Shown: positions 33,032-41,577 of the stretch, one piece after another
How positions within the stretch are numbered: position 1 is the stretch's first letter
Layout of the letters: every line of letters starts with the position of its first letter
NCBI GenBank assembly: GCA_965263155.1
Contig: OZ253586.1
Span: 1,178,001-1,242,000, forward strand
Source: JAAXIE01 sp965263155
GTDB lineage: Bacteria > Chloroflexota > Dehalococcoidia > Lucifugimonadales > JAAXIE01
Length of the DNA stretch: 64,000 nt
Direction: 5' to 3'
Notes under the pieces: model-generated
Told to the model about the DNA's origin: nothing
Database searches by the model: none
Seen by the model: the letters and a program-made list of their open reading frames with translations, nothing else
Translations under genes and position numbers: made by a program

Positions 33032-33999
33032 TTCTCGGCTAGGGTGGTGCGTACGGCTTCGATGATGCGGTCGGCGTTGGGGATGCAGTATTGCTCCATG
33101 ATGGGGGCGTAGGGCATGGGGACGTCGGGGGCGCAGACTCGGACGGGCGGGGCCTTGAGGGCGCGGAAGGTGGCGGGGTCCTCGACGGTCATGGCGGCGA
33201 TTTCGGCGGCGGCGCTGCCGGTGAGGCAGGCTTCGTCTACTACGACCAAGCGGCCTGTTTTTTGGGTGGAGGCGCGCAGGGCGTCCTTGTCCATGGGGAC
33301 GAGGGTGCGGGGGTCGACGACCTCGGCAGAAATGCCCTCGGCGGCTAGGCGGTCGGCGGCTTCCAAAGCGCGGTGGACCATCTTGGAGATGGCGACGATG
33401 GTTACGTCTGTGCCCTCGCGCTTGACCTCAGCGCTGCCTATGGGGATGAGGTACTCCTCGTCGGGTATCTCTTGGCTGGAGGACTCGCTGCCGAGCATCT
33501 GGTCTTCCAGGACTACGACGGGGTTGTTGTCGCGGATTGCGCTTTTCATCAGGCCCTTGGCATCGTATGGAGTGGAGGGCATGAGGACCTTGAGGCCGGC
33601 GATGTTGATGAAGAGGGGGTGGGGGCTCTGGGAGTGCTGGGCTGCTGCGGAGCGTCCGGCACCGATGGAGGCGCGGAAGACGATGGGGAAGGGCGTCTGG
33701 CCGCCGAACATGTAGTGAATTTTGGCCATCTGGTTGACTATCTGGTCCATGGCGGTGAAGGCGAAGGTCATCATGCCGGGGCTGACTACGGGGCGGAAGC
33801 CTGCGCCTGCAGCGCCGACGGCGGCTCCCACGTAGGCGGACTCGGAGATGGGGCACACGCGGACGCGCTGTTCGCCGAACTCGGGAATCAGGGAGGCCAA
33901 GGGGCCGAGCCCGCCACAGAGGTGGAATACCTTGGCGTCGCGCCGCATCTCCTCGCGGAAGGCTTCGACGGTGGCTTGTGTGTAGGTCAGTTCGGGCAT
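33028..33999 (-). CDS. 2-oxoacid (acetoin/pyruvate) dehydrogenase E1 component, beta subunit
   Basis: The 323-aa transketolase-like beta subunit contains TYTQATVEAFREEMRRDAKV, ISESAYVGAAVGAAGAGFRPVV, MDQIVNQMAKIHYMFGG, FRASIGAG..QHSQSPHPLF and the C-terminal VVVDEACLTGSAAAEIAA. It pairs with the alpha subunit encoded about 100 bases upstream on the same strand. No E2 or E3 genes are nearby, so the complex would need them from elsewhere. The acetoin-dehydrogenase type (AcoB-like) is as likely as pyruvate dehydrogenase. Confidence 0.9.
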   Translation of the reverse strand: MPELTYTQATVEAFREEMRRDAKVFHLCGGLGPLASLIPEFGEQRVRVCPISESAYVGAAVGAAGAGFRPVVSPGMMTFAFTAMDQIVNQMAKIHYMFGGQTPFPIVFRASIGAGRSAAAQHSQSPHPLFINIAGLKVLMPSTPYDAKGLMKSAIRDNNPVVVLEDQMLGSESSSQEIPDEEYLIPIGSAEVKREGTDVTIVAISKMVHRALEAADRLAAEGISAEVVDPRTLVPMDKDALRASTQKTGRLVVVDEACLTGSAAAEIAAMTVEDPATFRALKAPPVRVCAPDVPMPYAPIMEQYCIPNADRIIEAVRTTLAEN

Positions 34000-34100
34000 A
34001 GTGTTTTCCTCACCCCCATCCTAACCTTCCCACTCGAGGGGGAAGGGACGCGCCTTCCGTGTTGAACAGCAAGGGCCACGCTACATTACGATGGGGAGAT

Positions 34101-35069
34101 TTAGTTGGCGAATACGTCCTGTAAGGCGTCTTCGGGGGCGGGCGAAGGGCTTACTTTGGCCCAAGACAGGGCGTGGGCGACGCGTTCGTGTACTTGGAGG
34201 TGCAGGTGTTCTAGGACCTCGGCGTCGGTGGAGCGGGTGTCGAGCAGGTAGGCGCCAAAGGCGGCTATGGGGTCGCGGCGCTTCCAAGCCTCGATCTCTT
34301 CCTCGGGACGGGGGTCGGCGATGGGGCCGCGCTGGGCGTTGTGGACGTGCCAGCGGTAGGTCTTGCACTCGAGGAGGGTTGGGCCCAAGCCGCGGCGGGC
34401 GTGGTCGACGGCGGCGGAGGCGGCTTCGTGGACTGCTAGGACATCGTTGCCGTCGACTGTAACGCCGGGGATGTTGTAGCTGGCGGAGCGGGATGAGATG
34501 TCCTGCACGGAGACTGTTTCGCTAGAAGAAACACTGGAGGCCCAGAGGTTGTTCTCGCAGACGAAAATCACTGGCAGCTTCCAGACGGCTGCCAAGTTCA
34601 GGGCCTCGTGGAAGGCGCCTTCGTTGCTGGCGCCGTCGCCGAAGAAGGCGACGGATACGCGGTCGCTGCCTTCCATCTGGGCTGCGAGGGCTGCGCCGGT
34701 GGCGATGGGGAGGCCTGCGCCGACGATTCCGTTGGCACCGAGCATGCCGATGCTGAAGTCGGCGATGTGCATGGAGCCGCCCTTGCCCTTGCAGTAGCCG
34801 TTACTCTTGCCGAGGAGCTCGGCCATCATGCGGCGAATGTCGGCGCCCTTGGCGATGGTGTGGCCGTGGCCGCGGTGGGTGCTGACAATCATGTCGTCCT
34901 CACGGAGGGCGAAGCAGACACCGACGGCGACGGCTTCCTGGCCGACATAAGAGTGGACCGCGCCGGGAATGGTGCCGGCGTGGAACTCGTCGACGGCTGT
35001 CTGGTCGAACACGCGGATGGTGTACATCCGCTGGTACATGGAGATAAGGCGTCGATTGTCCAACTCCAT
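34101..35069 (-). CDS. 2-oxoacid (acetoin/pyruvate) dehydrogenase E1 component, alpha subunit
   Basis: The 322-aa ThDP-binding alpha subunit has GDG at 144-146 through NN at 173-174 (FFGDGASNEGAFHEALNLAA...VCENN). It also has VHSYVGQEAVAVGVCFAL and the STHRGHGHTIAKGAD loop, KGKGGSMHIAD and the YRWHVHNAQRGPIADPRP region. The short N-terminus and the ThDP loop spacing fit the AcoA/PdhA short type. It is the first gene of the pair. Confidence 0.9.
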   Translation of the reverse strand: MELDNRRLISMYQRMYTIRVFDQTAVDEFHAGTIPGAVHSYVGQEAVAVGVCFALREDDMIVSTHRGHGHTIAKGADIRRMMAELLGKSNGYCKGKGGSMHIADFSIGMLGANGIVGAGLPIATGAALAAQMEGSDRVSVAFFGDGASNEGAFHEALNLAAVWKLPVIFVCENNLWASSVSSSETVSVQDISSRSASYNIPGVTVDGNDVLAVHEAASAAVDHARRGLGPTLLECKTYRWHVHNAQRGPIADPRPEEEIEAWKRRDPIAAFGAYLLDTRSTDAEVLEHLHLQVHERVAHALSWAKVSPSPAPEDALQDVFAN

Positions 35070-35232
35070 GGGGGCCTCCGAAATTGGTGTCAGGTTGCGC
35101 TCATTCTACCACTTGGCCTCGCGTCCTTCTTGCAGGACATCCTTGCATTGACACCCCACCGTCTCAACCGCTATGTTCCAACCGCATGGCTTCCTTGGGG
35201 AGTGGCTGCGCCATAGTGCGCGATAGGGAGGA

Positions 35233-35619
35233 ATGACGGCGATGGTACTGGGCATTGACCATATAGAGTTGATAGTGAGAGACGTAGACGAGTACGTTGA
35301 GTTCTACCAGAAGATGGGGTTCAAGCTGCTGCTGCGGACAGGGCATCACGGCGGTTCGGCGGAATTGCAGTTGCCCGGCGAAAACCAGCCGGTGATCGAG
35401 ATTCATACCGTCACCGGTGAGGAGACGATCGGGATCAACCACATAGCCTTCAAAGTGGCGAGCGCCCAAGACACCTACGAGGAGATGCTGCAGAAGGACC
35501 TCTCCCCGGAGCGTGGTCCCCACTACGTGGCTGCTACTGGGCGTACCAACGTCAACTTTCGCGACCCCGATGGCTGGCGTCTCCAGATGGTGGACTCGGA
35601 GCGGAAGGAGCCGGAGTAG
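35233..35619 (+). CDS. VOC-superfamily (glyoxalase-like) protein
   Basis: The 128-aa product begins VLGIDHIELIVRDVDEYVEFYQKMGFKLL, has IGINHIAFKVASAQDTYEEM at the second module and ends FRDPDGWRLQMVDSE. Metal ligands are probably the two HI histidines. At the last ligand position, where Glu is usual, the RDPDG-W-RLQMV segment has Gln, so it may be a binding protein or an altered-metal enzyme. GGAGG lies just upstream of the ATG. Confidence 0.85.
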   Translation: MTAMVLGIDHIELIVRDVDEYVEFYQKMGFKLLLRTGHHGGSAELQLPGENQPVIEIHTVTGEETIGINHIAFKVASAQDTYEEMLQKDLSPERGPHYVAATGRTNVNFRDPDGWRLQMVDSERKEPE

Positions 35620-35674
35620 TGGCGGCAGAGCGGACGGCATCCTTGCTTAGGGAAGCTAGTTTACAGGGCACTAA

Positions 35675-35968
35675 ATGCAGGCGGTGGCGGCATCCATGGC
35701 AGAAATGACAGACTCCCCACAGTACGGCGCACCCAAGACCGACTTCAATGTGGTGGACTTGCAGACCGGCGAGCGCATGCGTCTTGCAGATGGCACGATG
35801 GCCGAGGTGGTCTCCAATCCCCGTGACGGCATGTGGGTCATGGTGCGCTTCTTAGACTCGCCCTCCGACCCCTCCCAAAACGACACCGAGGGCTTGGCCT
35901 TCGCAGAAGACATCGTGGAGGTCTTTGAGGCCCGAGGACCTGGAGACGCCGTACCAGAGGATGGCTAG
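35675..35968 (+). CDS. Hypothetical acidic protein
   Basis: The 97-aa protein includes TDFNVVDLQTGERMRLADGTMAEVVSNPRDGMWVMVRFLDSPSDP and an acidic tail. It looks like a small beta-barrel (SH3-like) fold by strand pattern. ATG at 35696 (MAEMTDSPQ) is another possible start. I do not recognise the family. Confidence 0.55.
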   Translation: MQAVAASMAEMTDSPQYGAPKTDFNVVDLQTGERMRLADGTMAEVVSNPRDGMWVMVRFLDSPSDPSQNDTEGLAFAEDIVEVFEARGPGDAVPEDG

Positions 35969-36065
35969 TTTCCGTTAACGTGCGCCTTCTCTCTGAAGTA
36001 CGGCCCCTTGGACTGTTTGGAGTCGTGGTCGTTGTGTCGCTGAACTACATAGGTGTTCGCAGCCC

Positions 36066-36563
36066 TTGAAGAGTGTTTTCTCTGAGGATGTGGTCCTCAC
36101 CTTGGTTGTCGTCGGTGCTGGCATCATGGGGGCTGCCTCTGTACTGGTGCCTGCGTTGCTGATCGATGTGTGGGACGTTGCACTCATCGGTCTGGCAGTT
36201 GGAACCGTCTACTTTACCTTTCTGGGCCTCTGCTTCTGGTTCCTCGACGGTGACTGGTCGTCTTCCAATGAGCTAATTACGATGTCCCCCTCCTTGCTGA
36301 CTGCAGCATTCTTGGGGGCCGTGGGCGCATCGGGCGTGACTATGATCACCGCAGCCATGATCGCACGCTATGAACTGGGCGCCATCTGCGTGGTCACGCT
36401 GATTGCAATGTTGCCTATTGGGCTTGTGCGAGAAGCTTTCCGAAAGATGTCTGACGAAAAACCGTCTCGGAGGTGGGCCATAGCGGCTTGGCTGGCTCCG
36501 TGTATAGTGCTGGACACGCTGATGTGGTTCCGGCTTGACCTGTTGCGGTTGCCGGAGATGTGA
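36066..36563 (+). CDS. Hypothetical integral membrane protein
   Basis: The 165-aa product has four to five hydrophobic segments: TLVVVGAGIMGAASVLVPALLI, VALIGLAVGTVYFTFLGLCFWF, LLTAAFLGAVGASGVTMITAA, ICVVTLIAMLPIGLV and AWLAPCIVLDTLMWF. The start is TTG 36066. No family is recognised. Confidence 0.6.
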   Translation: MKSVFSEDVVLTLVVVGAGIMGAASVLVPALLIDVWDVALIGLAVGTVYFTFLGLCFWFLDGDWSSSNELITMSPSLLTAAFLGAVGASGVTMITAAMIARYELGAICVVTLIAMLPIGLVREAFRKMSDEKPSRRWAIAAWLAPCIVLDTLMWFRLDLLRLPEM

Positions 36564-36585
36564 TCGGGCTTGGTGAATTGGTCAG

Positions 36586-37915
36586 CTAATAGGGACGCCA
36601 TCGCTGTAGCTCCTGCAAGAGATGCGCAACCAACTCTTTAGAAACTGATGCGAAGTTAAACAGCGCGAATAACTCGCTAGCTATACTGTGAGTCAACTCC
36701 ACGAGTTGGCTATTTACGATGTCTTGTGTAACCTCTCTTTGGCACTCGTGGAGGTCTTCTAGGCTTGTGTGCCGGTTGGCAATGTAGTATTGGTATCTGG
36801 GACTTGAGGTACACGGTTCGTCCCTTGAGTCCAGCATGTATCATGGAGATGACGTAAGGTGCATTGGGTGGAATGTTCAGGGCTTTATATTGCGCTACAC
36901 TATCCAAGAGTATATCGCCAATCCGATGAACCGCTAAATCAACCCAAAGCGACTTAGATGGATGGCCGGTGCTCGAAAAGAAGGATGGTGTTCCGTGGTC
37001 TTCCCTGAATGATTCGAAAGTGTAGCATTGTCCATGTCTGCTTAGGTGCCAATACTCAGTCGCTAGACCTGAGAATCCGTTGATGTGGATTTCAATGCCG
37101 TCTTTTTGGGGGGAGAACAAGTCTTGATAGTGTCGCTTGGTCGAGTTGGCAGCCGTCCGAAGGTCGTGTAGGTTCCATCCGATGGCTGGTGACTCAAGTA
37201 GCATCTGTGCAGACTCTAGGTAGCCAGCACCAGGAGTAACCGCCCCACTTGCCACTAAGCTATTCCGCTTCTCTACCGCCCAATCTTCTAGTGCTGCCCT
37301 GACGTCCTTGGGAGGGGTGGCGTTACCTGCGCTCATCCGACGGTACAGATCAGCGAATTCTGTTAGGAATTCATCCCTCCGCTGCGAGACACATTGGCGG
37401 ATCAGCTCTTCCCAGTCCGCGAGGGTTTGGACCTCGGAAGTAGCTCCTCCTGGACGTCTGATATATACCCTGCCCGTACGTAGAATTTCGTTACTTGAGT
37501 CAACAGCGCTGATGGTCGATCTACATACGAAGGGCATGCGTTCGAATGATTCCACTTCCACGACTGGATAGATGGTTTGAGATTGTGGGTGCGTCTCCAT
37601 GAACACGGCAAGTCGGATGGGTTGGTTTCCGTCAGTACACCTATCAACCGCTTGAGTCAACATAGTGGTGTCGTAAGTGGCCGCTATCTCTGGGGAGAGA
37701 GCGGGATCAGGTTGCAGTACTTCGTCTTGGTAGCCGATCACAATCCAACCGCCGCCGGTGTTGGCCATACCTATGACGTGGCGAATCAACTTCAAGCCGA
37801 AATCTGTGTTGGAGTCAAAGCGAACAGCGGCTTTGTAGTCCACACTCTGACGTTCCCCAGGCAAGGTTAGAAGTGCTCTCCTGAATGCAGCTCCACCGTC
37901 CGCATTAGTTGTCAT
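36586..37915 (-). pseudogene. AlbA_2 (Schlafen-type) domain protein with a frameshift near its C-terminus
   Basis: The N-terminal part (ATG 37915) contains ERQSVDYKAAVRFDSNTDFGLKLIRHVIGMANTGGGWIVIGYQDE, the AlbA_2 putative DNA-binding domain, followed by DGNQPIRLAVF and YIRRPGGATSEV. The middle (about residues 160-350) is of unknown fold. The first frame runs to 36710 but turns into random-looking basic sequence after GLKGRTVYLKSQ (about 36810). The +1 frame then supplies PRYQYYIANRHTSLEDLHECQ and a leucine-rich end down to 36586. A single extra base around 36805-36830 explains both. The intact protein would be about 443 aa. Confidence 0.65.
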
Positions 37916-37959
37916 AGACTAAACTCCGGCGTTGCGTCAACACCCCCAGAAGAGGGACG

Positions 37960-38493
37960 CTAGAAGAAGACCGTGAGGTTCTTGGCCATCAGGACGTTTT
38001 GGTCGAGGGTGATTTCGCGGCTGGCGATTTTCCAGGCCCCGTCGACTTTGCGGAGGACGTCTTGGCGCTTGCCGACGAAGAAGTCGGTCTCCGTCTCGAC
38101 GCGGTTGCGGTAGACGACGAAGCGGCTCTTGGTGGTGACCTCGTCGCCCTCTTCGCGGAGGAGCTGCACGTTGGAGACGATGTGGCAGACGCGGGACTGG
38201 GGTTCCTCGGCCCAGTGGATGCCGGTGAGTATCTGGCGCACCCGCTGACTCAGCGTCTCCTTGCCCTCGTCGAACCAGGACATGTCGCCGATGCCCGTGG
38301 TGTTCTCCCTAGCCGTCTGGTCGAACTTGACGTTACGTCGCATGGGCATGAAATACCGGGTGTCGTCCGTGAAAAGCTCCAGCCACTCCTCGTAGTGGCG
38401 CTGGTCCAGAAGCTCAGCCTCTTGGTAGAAAAACTCTTCCACCTCCCGGGTCAGTAAGAGGCGGCGTACTGCCGGGGATAGTTCTTCTGGCAT
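37960..38493 (-). CDS. Ring-hydroxylating dioxygenase beta subunit (set 1)
   Basis: The 177-aa small-subunit protein (SnoaL-like cone fold) has VEEFFYQEAELLDQRHYEEWLELFTDDTRYFMPMRRNV near the N-terminus and the C-terminal KVDGAWKIASREITLDQNVL. It supports the catalytic alpha subunit structurally. It lies downstream of the set 1 alpha subunit, with a dehydrogenase gene between them. Confidence 0.9.
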   Translation of the reverse strand: MPEELSPAVRRLLLTREVEEFFYQEAELLDQRHYEEWLELFTDDTRYFMPMRRNVKFDQTARENTTGIGDMSWFDEGKETLSQRVRQILTGIHWAEEPQSRVCHIVSNVQLLREEGDEVTTKSRFVVYRNRVETETDFFVGKRQDVLRKVDGAWKIASREITLDQNVLMAKNLTVFF

Positions 38494-38574
38494 TAGCGTA
38501 TGCTCCTGTTTGATGAGGCCATGTGGGTCAAGGTGAACGACTGACCGCGGAATGCAAGCAATAGGGATGCCTCT

Positions 38575-38605
38575 ACGTGGCTTCCTGCCTGCGCAGGAAT
38601 GACGT
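38575..38605 (+). repeat. REP-like palindrome, variant copy
   Basis: CTTCCTGCCTGCGCAGGAAT within GTGG...GACG has the same architecture as the copies at 30021 and 30101, with compensating changes on both arms (CCTGC/GCAGG instead of CCCGC/GCGGG). Confidence 0.65.
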
Positions 38606-38684
38606 TTGTTTGGTTCGGGCGAGCAACAGGCGGCGTATTCCGGACGATTCTTCTGCCATGGGCTGGGGCTCCTTGCTGGGAGCG

Positions 38685-39572
38685 TTACTCGGTTTCCTTA
38701 GCGGCGCGTATCTCGGCGTCGGCCATCTGTTCGAGGATCTGGACGGCTGCGGGGAAGCCCTTGACTCCCAAGCCTTGAGCTTGGGCCCGTTTGAACACGT
38801 TGTCCGCGATGTCGCCTATGGGGGAGGGGACGGCGAGGTCTCGCGCGAGTTGGCATGCCAAAGACAGGTCCTTGGCGACGATATCTAAGCTGCCTATCGA
38901 AGGGAACACACCGTCGTAGACCGAGCGTGGGTAGTGGTCAAAGGCGCGAGATGCCCCGGCGCTGACAGGCACGATCTGGGCCAGCACGTTCAGGTCTACG
39001 CCTGACTTCACCGCCATGAGGAGGCCCTCGGCGGCGGCGATGAAGTTGGTGTAGCCCAAATGTTGGGTCACCAGCTTGGTCACGCAACCCTTGGTGCTTT
39101 CACCTACGTAGAATACGTTCCGGCCCATGGCATCCAGGACTTCCTTGTACTTGTCGAAAGTTTCACGTCTTCCAGCTGCCATGATGGTCATGTTGGGTGG
39201 ACGCTGGCTTACCGGCGAGTCCATCAGATCGACGCCCATGGCTTGGAAAGCTTCGGCCACACGCTGGACCACGCCGGGCGAATTGGTGGTCATGTCGAAG
39301 TAGGCGCTGCCGGGAGCTAAACCGGCCAGAAGTCCGTTCTCCGGGTCGAGGGCCACCTTCTCCATCTCATAGGGGCCTGGCAGCGAAGTGAATACCACCT
39401 CGCTGGCTTGGGCCACCTCTCGCGGGGTGTCGGCCCAATGGGCGCCCCGCTCGCACAGATCGGTGGTGGCCTCGCGCCGGAGGTCGTTGACCGTGAGCTC
39501 GTGCCCTGCGTCCAGCAGGCAATTAGCCATGGGGTGTCCCATGGTGCCTGTTCCTACAAATCCTACTCGCAT
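38685..39572 (-). CDS. 3-hydroxyisobutyrate dehydrogenase-family oxidoreductase
   Basis: The 295-aa protein has GFVGTGTMGHPMA (Rossmann, residues 4-16) and the catalytic Lys166 in GCVTKLVTQHLGYTN. The usual DAPVSGG substrate loop is DSPVSQRPPNMTIMA, lacking the double glycine, so the substrate may be unusual. It sits between the alpha and beta subunit genes of oxygenase set 1, suggesting it handles a downstream hydroxyacid in that pathway (inference). Confidence 0.87.
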   Translation of the reverse strand: MRVGFVGTGTMGHPMANCLLDAGHELTVNDLRREATTDLCERGAHWADTPREVAQASEVVFTSLPGPYEMEKVALDPENGLLAGLAPGSAYFDMTTNSPGVVQRVAEAFQAMGVDLMDSPVSQRPPNMTIMAAGRRETFDKYKEVLDAMGRNVFYVGESTKGCVTKLVTQHLGYTNFIAAAEGLLMAVKSGVDLNVLAQIVPVSAGASRAFDHYPRSVYDGVFPSIGSLDIVAKDLSLACQLARDLAVPSPIGDIADNVFKRAQAQGLGVKGFPAAVQILEQMADAEIRAAKETE

Positions 39573-39626
39573 CCAAAGGCTCCTTGGCGTTCTCGACTTG
39601 CTGTGCTTAGTCTTGCTGTTGCTAGT

Positions 39627-40967
39627 TTAGTGGCTTGCCTTGGCAGTCATGAGGTCTTCCCAATTGTCGGCGTCCATGAATTCGGCCCAACGCTTGTAAA
39701 AGCCGCGCTGATTCTGCTCGGTGATGTTGGGGGTGACCAAGCCGGGCAGGGGCACGTCGGAGCCCTCGTAGCCCATCCCCATCTGGTAGTTGTAGGGGTA
39801 GCGCCGCGCGATTACGCCCTTGCTGGCTGCCGAGGCGTAATTCCAGTTTTCCATATCGTCCTGCTCGGTCATGCCTGCGGGGCCGGAATAGCGCATGTAG
39901 TAGTGGCGAAGTATCTCCTTGACCTCAGTCGGGGCGTCCTTGTCCACGAGGAACCAGCGCCAAGCCTCGGTCTTCATCGCCCCACGCGGGTGCCAAACGG
40001 CGATGGAACGGGGCTGGCGGGCTAGGTATGACCCGTTGGGGAACACCGTGCCGACGGACCCTAGGAGGTTGGCGCCCTTGCCCATGCGACGCTTGCGCTC
40101 CTCATAGCAGTGGCGGAAATACTCCTCGACTATGGGGTGGTTCTGGTAGCTGGGTGAGTAGGCGCCATCGACGTCCTGCCAGTAGGAGAGGGCCCCGTGG
40201 CCCCCTTCCGGGATGGTGGTCGCCACACGGTAGGACGAGTCGCGCTCGTCGGTGTCGCGACGGTTCCGGCCGCTGGGGCCGATGCCCACCATGTCGACCG
40301 AGCGGTGGCTGATATTGTGATAGGCGTCGCCGGAGAAATTCTCGGCGGCGAACTTCCAGTTGCTGGGGATGACCCACTTCTGGATGCCCACCAGCACCTC
40401 GGAGCCGCCCTCACTGCCGTCACGGGAATCCAAGGCCGTGTCTAGGTATGTTTTCATGTCGCCCAAATAGTCTATGAAACCTGGGGCCGAGGCGTCCCAA
40501 TTAGCCCAGATGGTGCCTTTGTAGTTGGCCAGCTGGGCTACTTCGATGAGGCCCCAACGCGACTTGTCCAATTCTTCGCGGTAGGCCTCCTTGAAGTAGG
40601 GAACGCCGACCAGTTGGCCGTCGGTAGCGTAGCTCCAGCCATGGTAGGGGCAGGTGAACACTGCTGTGTTGCCCTCGTCGTAACGGCACACCTTCATGCC
40701 GCGGTGCATGCAGGTGTTGAGGAACACATGTAGCTGCCCTTGGCGGTCGCGGCAGAGAATCACCGACTCTTCGCCCATAGCAGACACAAAGTAGTCTCCC
40801 GGCGAGGGCACTTGGCTCTCGTGGCCCACGAACAACCAACTGCGGGCAAAGACCTGTTCCTGTTCCTGCTGGTAGACGGAATGGTTCACGAACACTTCGC
40901 GACTAATCGTCCCTTGGGAGAGGTCAACCAAGTTGCCCGTTGTGGCGTTTCCGTTGCGAACGGCCAT
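39627..40967 (-). CDS. Rieske ring-hydroxylating dioxygenase alpha subunit (set 1)
   Basis: The 446-aa oxygenase has the Rieske [2Fe-2S] ligands Cys86, His88 (CMHRG) and Cys106, His109 (CPYHGW). The mononuclear iron ligands are His217 and His221 in GDAYHNISH, with Asp370/371 (EQDDMENW) as third ligand. The two histidines are separated by three residues, one fewer than in sets 2 and 3. It likely inserts O2 into an aromatic or other ring. ATG 40967 starts the operon alpha - dehydrogenase - beta. No ferredoxin or reductase is adjacent. Confidence 0.92.
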   Translation of the reverse strand: MAVRNGNATTGNLVDLSQGTISREVFVNHSVYQQEQEQVFARSWLFVGHESQVPSPGDYFVSAMGEESVILCRDRQGQLHVFLNTCMHRGMKVCRYDEGNTAVFTCPYHGWSYATDGQLVGVPYFKEAYREELDKSRWGLIEVAQLANYKGTIWANWDASAPGFIDYLGDMKTYLDTALDSRDGSEGGSEVLVGIQKWVIPSNWKFAAENFSGDAYHNISHRSVDMVGIGPSGRNRRDTDERDSSYRVATTIPEGGHGALSYWQDVDGAYSPSYQNHPIVEEYFRHCYEERKRRMGKGANLLGSVGTVFPNGSYLARQPRSIAVWHPRGAMKTEAWRWFLVDKDAPTEVKEILRHYYMRYSGPAGMTEQDDMENWNYASAASKGVIARRYPYNYQMGMGYEGSDVPLPGLVTPNITEQNQRGFYKRWAEFMDADNWEDLMTAKASH

Positions 40968-41129
40968 GTGGTGCGCCTCCTTGCGGCGTGGGCTCCAGTT
41001 GTGCGCATCCTAACAATGCGCCTTTGGGGGGTCAAGGCGCAATACGACGGTGCGAGAGGCCACACTTCTACACCGTGACATCAGCCCGTTTGACCACAGA
41101 GGGCACCCGATGATACACGTCGGGCTGAG

Positions 41130-41430
41130 ATGACGACTCAAACAGAATCAATGCCCCCGAATGACGAGGCCTCGCTTTGGCACTCCATGGGTCGCATCGA
41201 AGAGGGCCAAAGGCATCTCTCTGAACGAATGGGCCGTATGGAGCAGCAGACGAGCCAGCGCATGGACCTTTTTGAAAACCGGACGAATCGGCGCATGGAC
41301 CTCTTGGAAAACCGGGTGAACCAGCGTATAGACCTCTTGAAAAAAGCGCATTGAGCGGCTCCTATACGCGGGTCTGGCCATCGGAGGGGCAATTCTGGCT
41401 GCTGTAGTCGTTGGACAGATTTTCGGATAG
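41130..41430 (+). pseudogene. Small coiled-coil, tail-anchored protein interrupted in an A6 run
   Basis: ATG 41130 opens a heptad-like, highly charged protein (MGRIEEGQRHLSERMGRMEQ and repeated NRxxxRMDLLENR units) that stops at 41354 with LLKKAH. The frame one base away continues as KKRIERLLYAGLAIGGAILA, then AVVVGQIFG, a C-terminal membrane helix ending at TAG 41428-41430. The switch point is a run of six A (41340-41345); five A would give one 100-residue protein. Either a real frameshift, transcriptional slippage on the A-run or a base-calling error is possible. Confidence 0.65.
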
Positions 41431-41577
41431 CTCGCCACCTTCCTCCCTCCTCACGCTGTCGACCCCGCTCTATTGATCCCCATCTCCCTCGTTCACCCGC
41501 TCTTATGGCTGGCTTGACATCCGTTGTTGGGCGCAAGTATCGTCGAAGGTACGTTATTGCCTATGGAGGCCACACCT

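Noticed and set aside
41340..41346. A AAA AAG-type -1 programmed frameshift site
   Set aside because: The zero frame reads AAA AAA, so the heptamer is out of phase; the needed shift is +1, more like a homopolymer length change or slippage.
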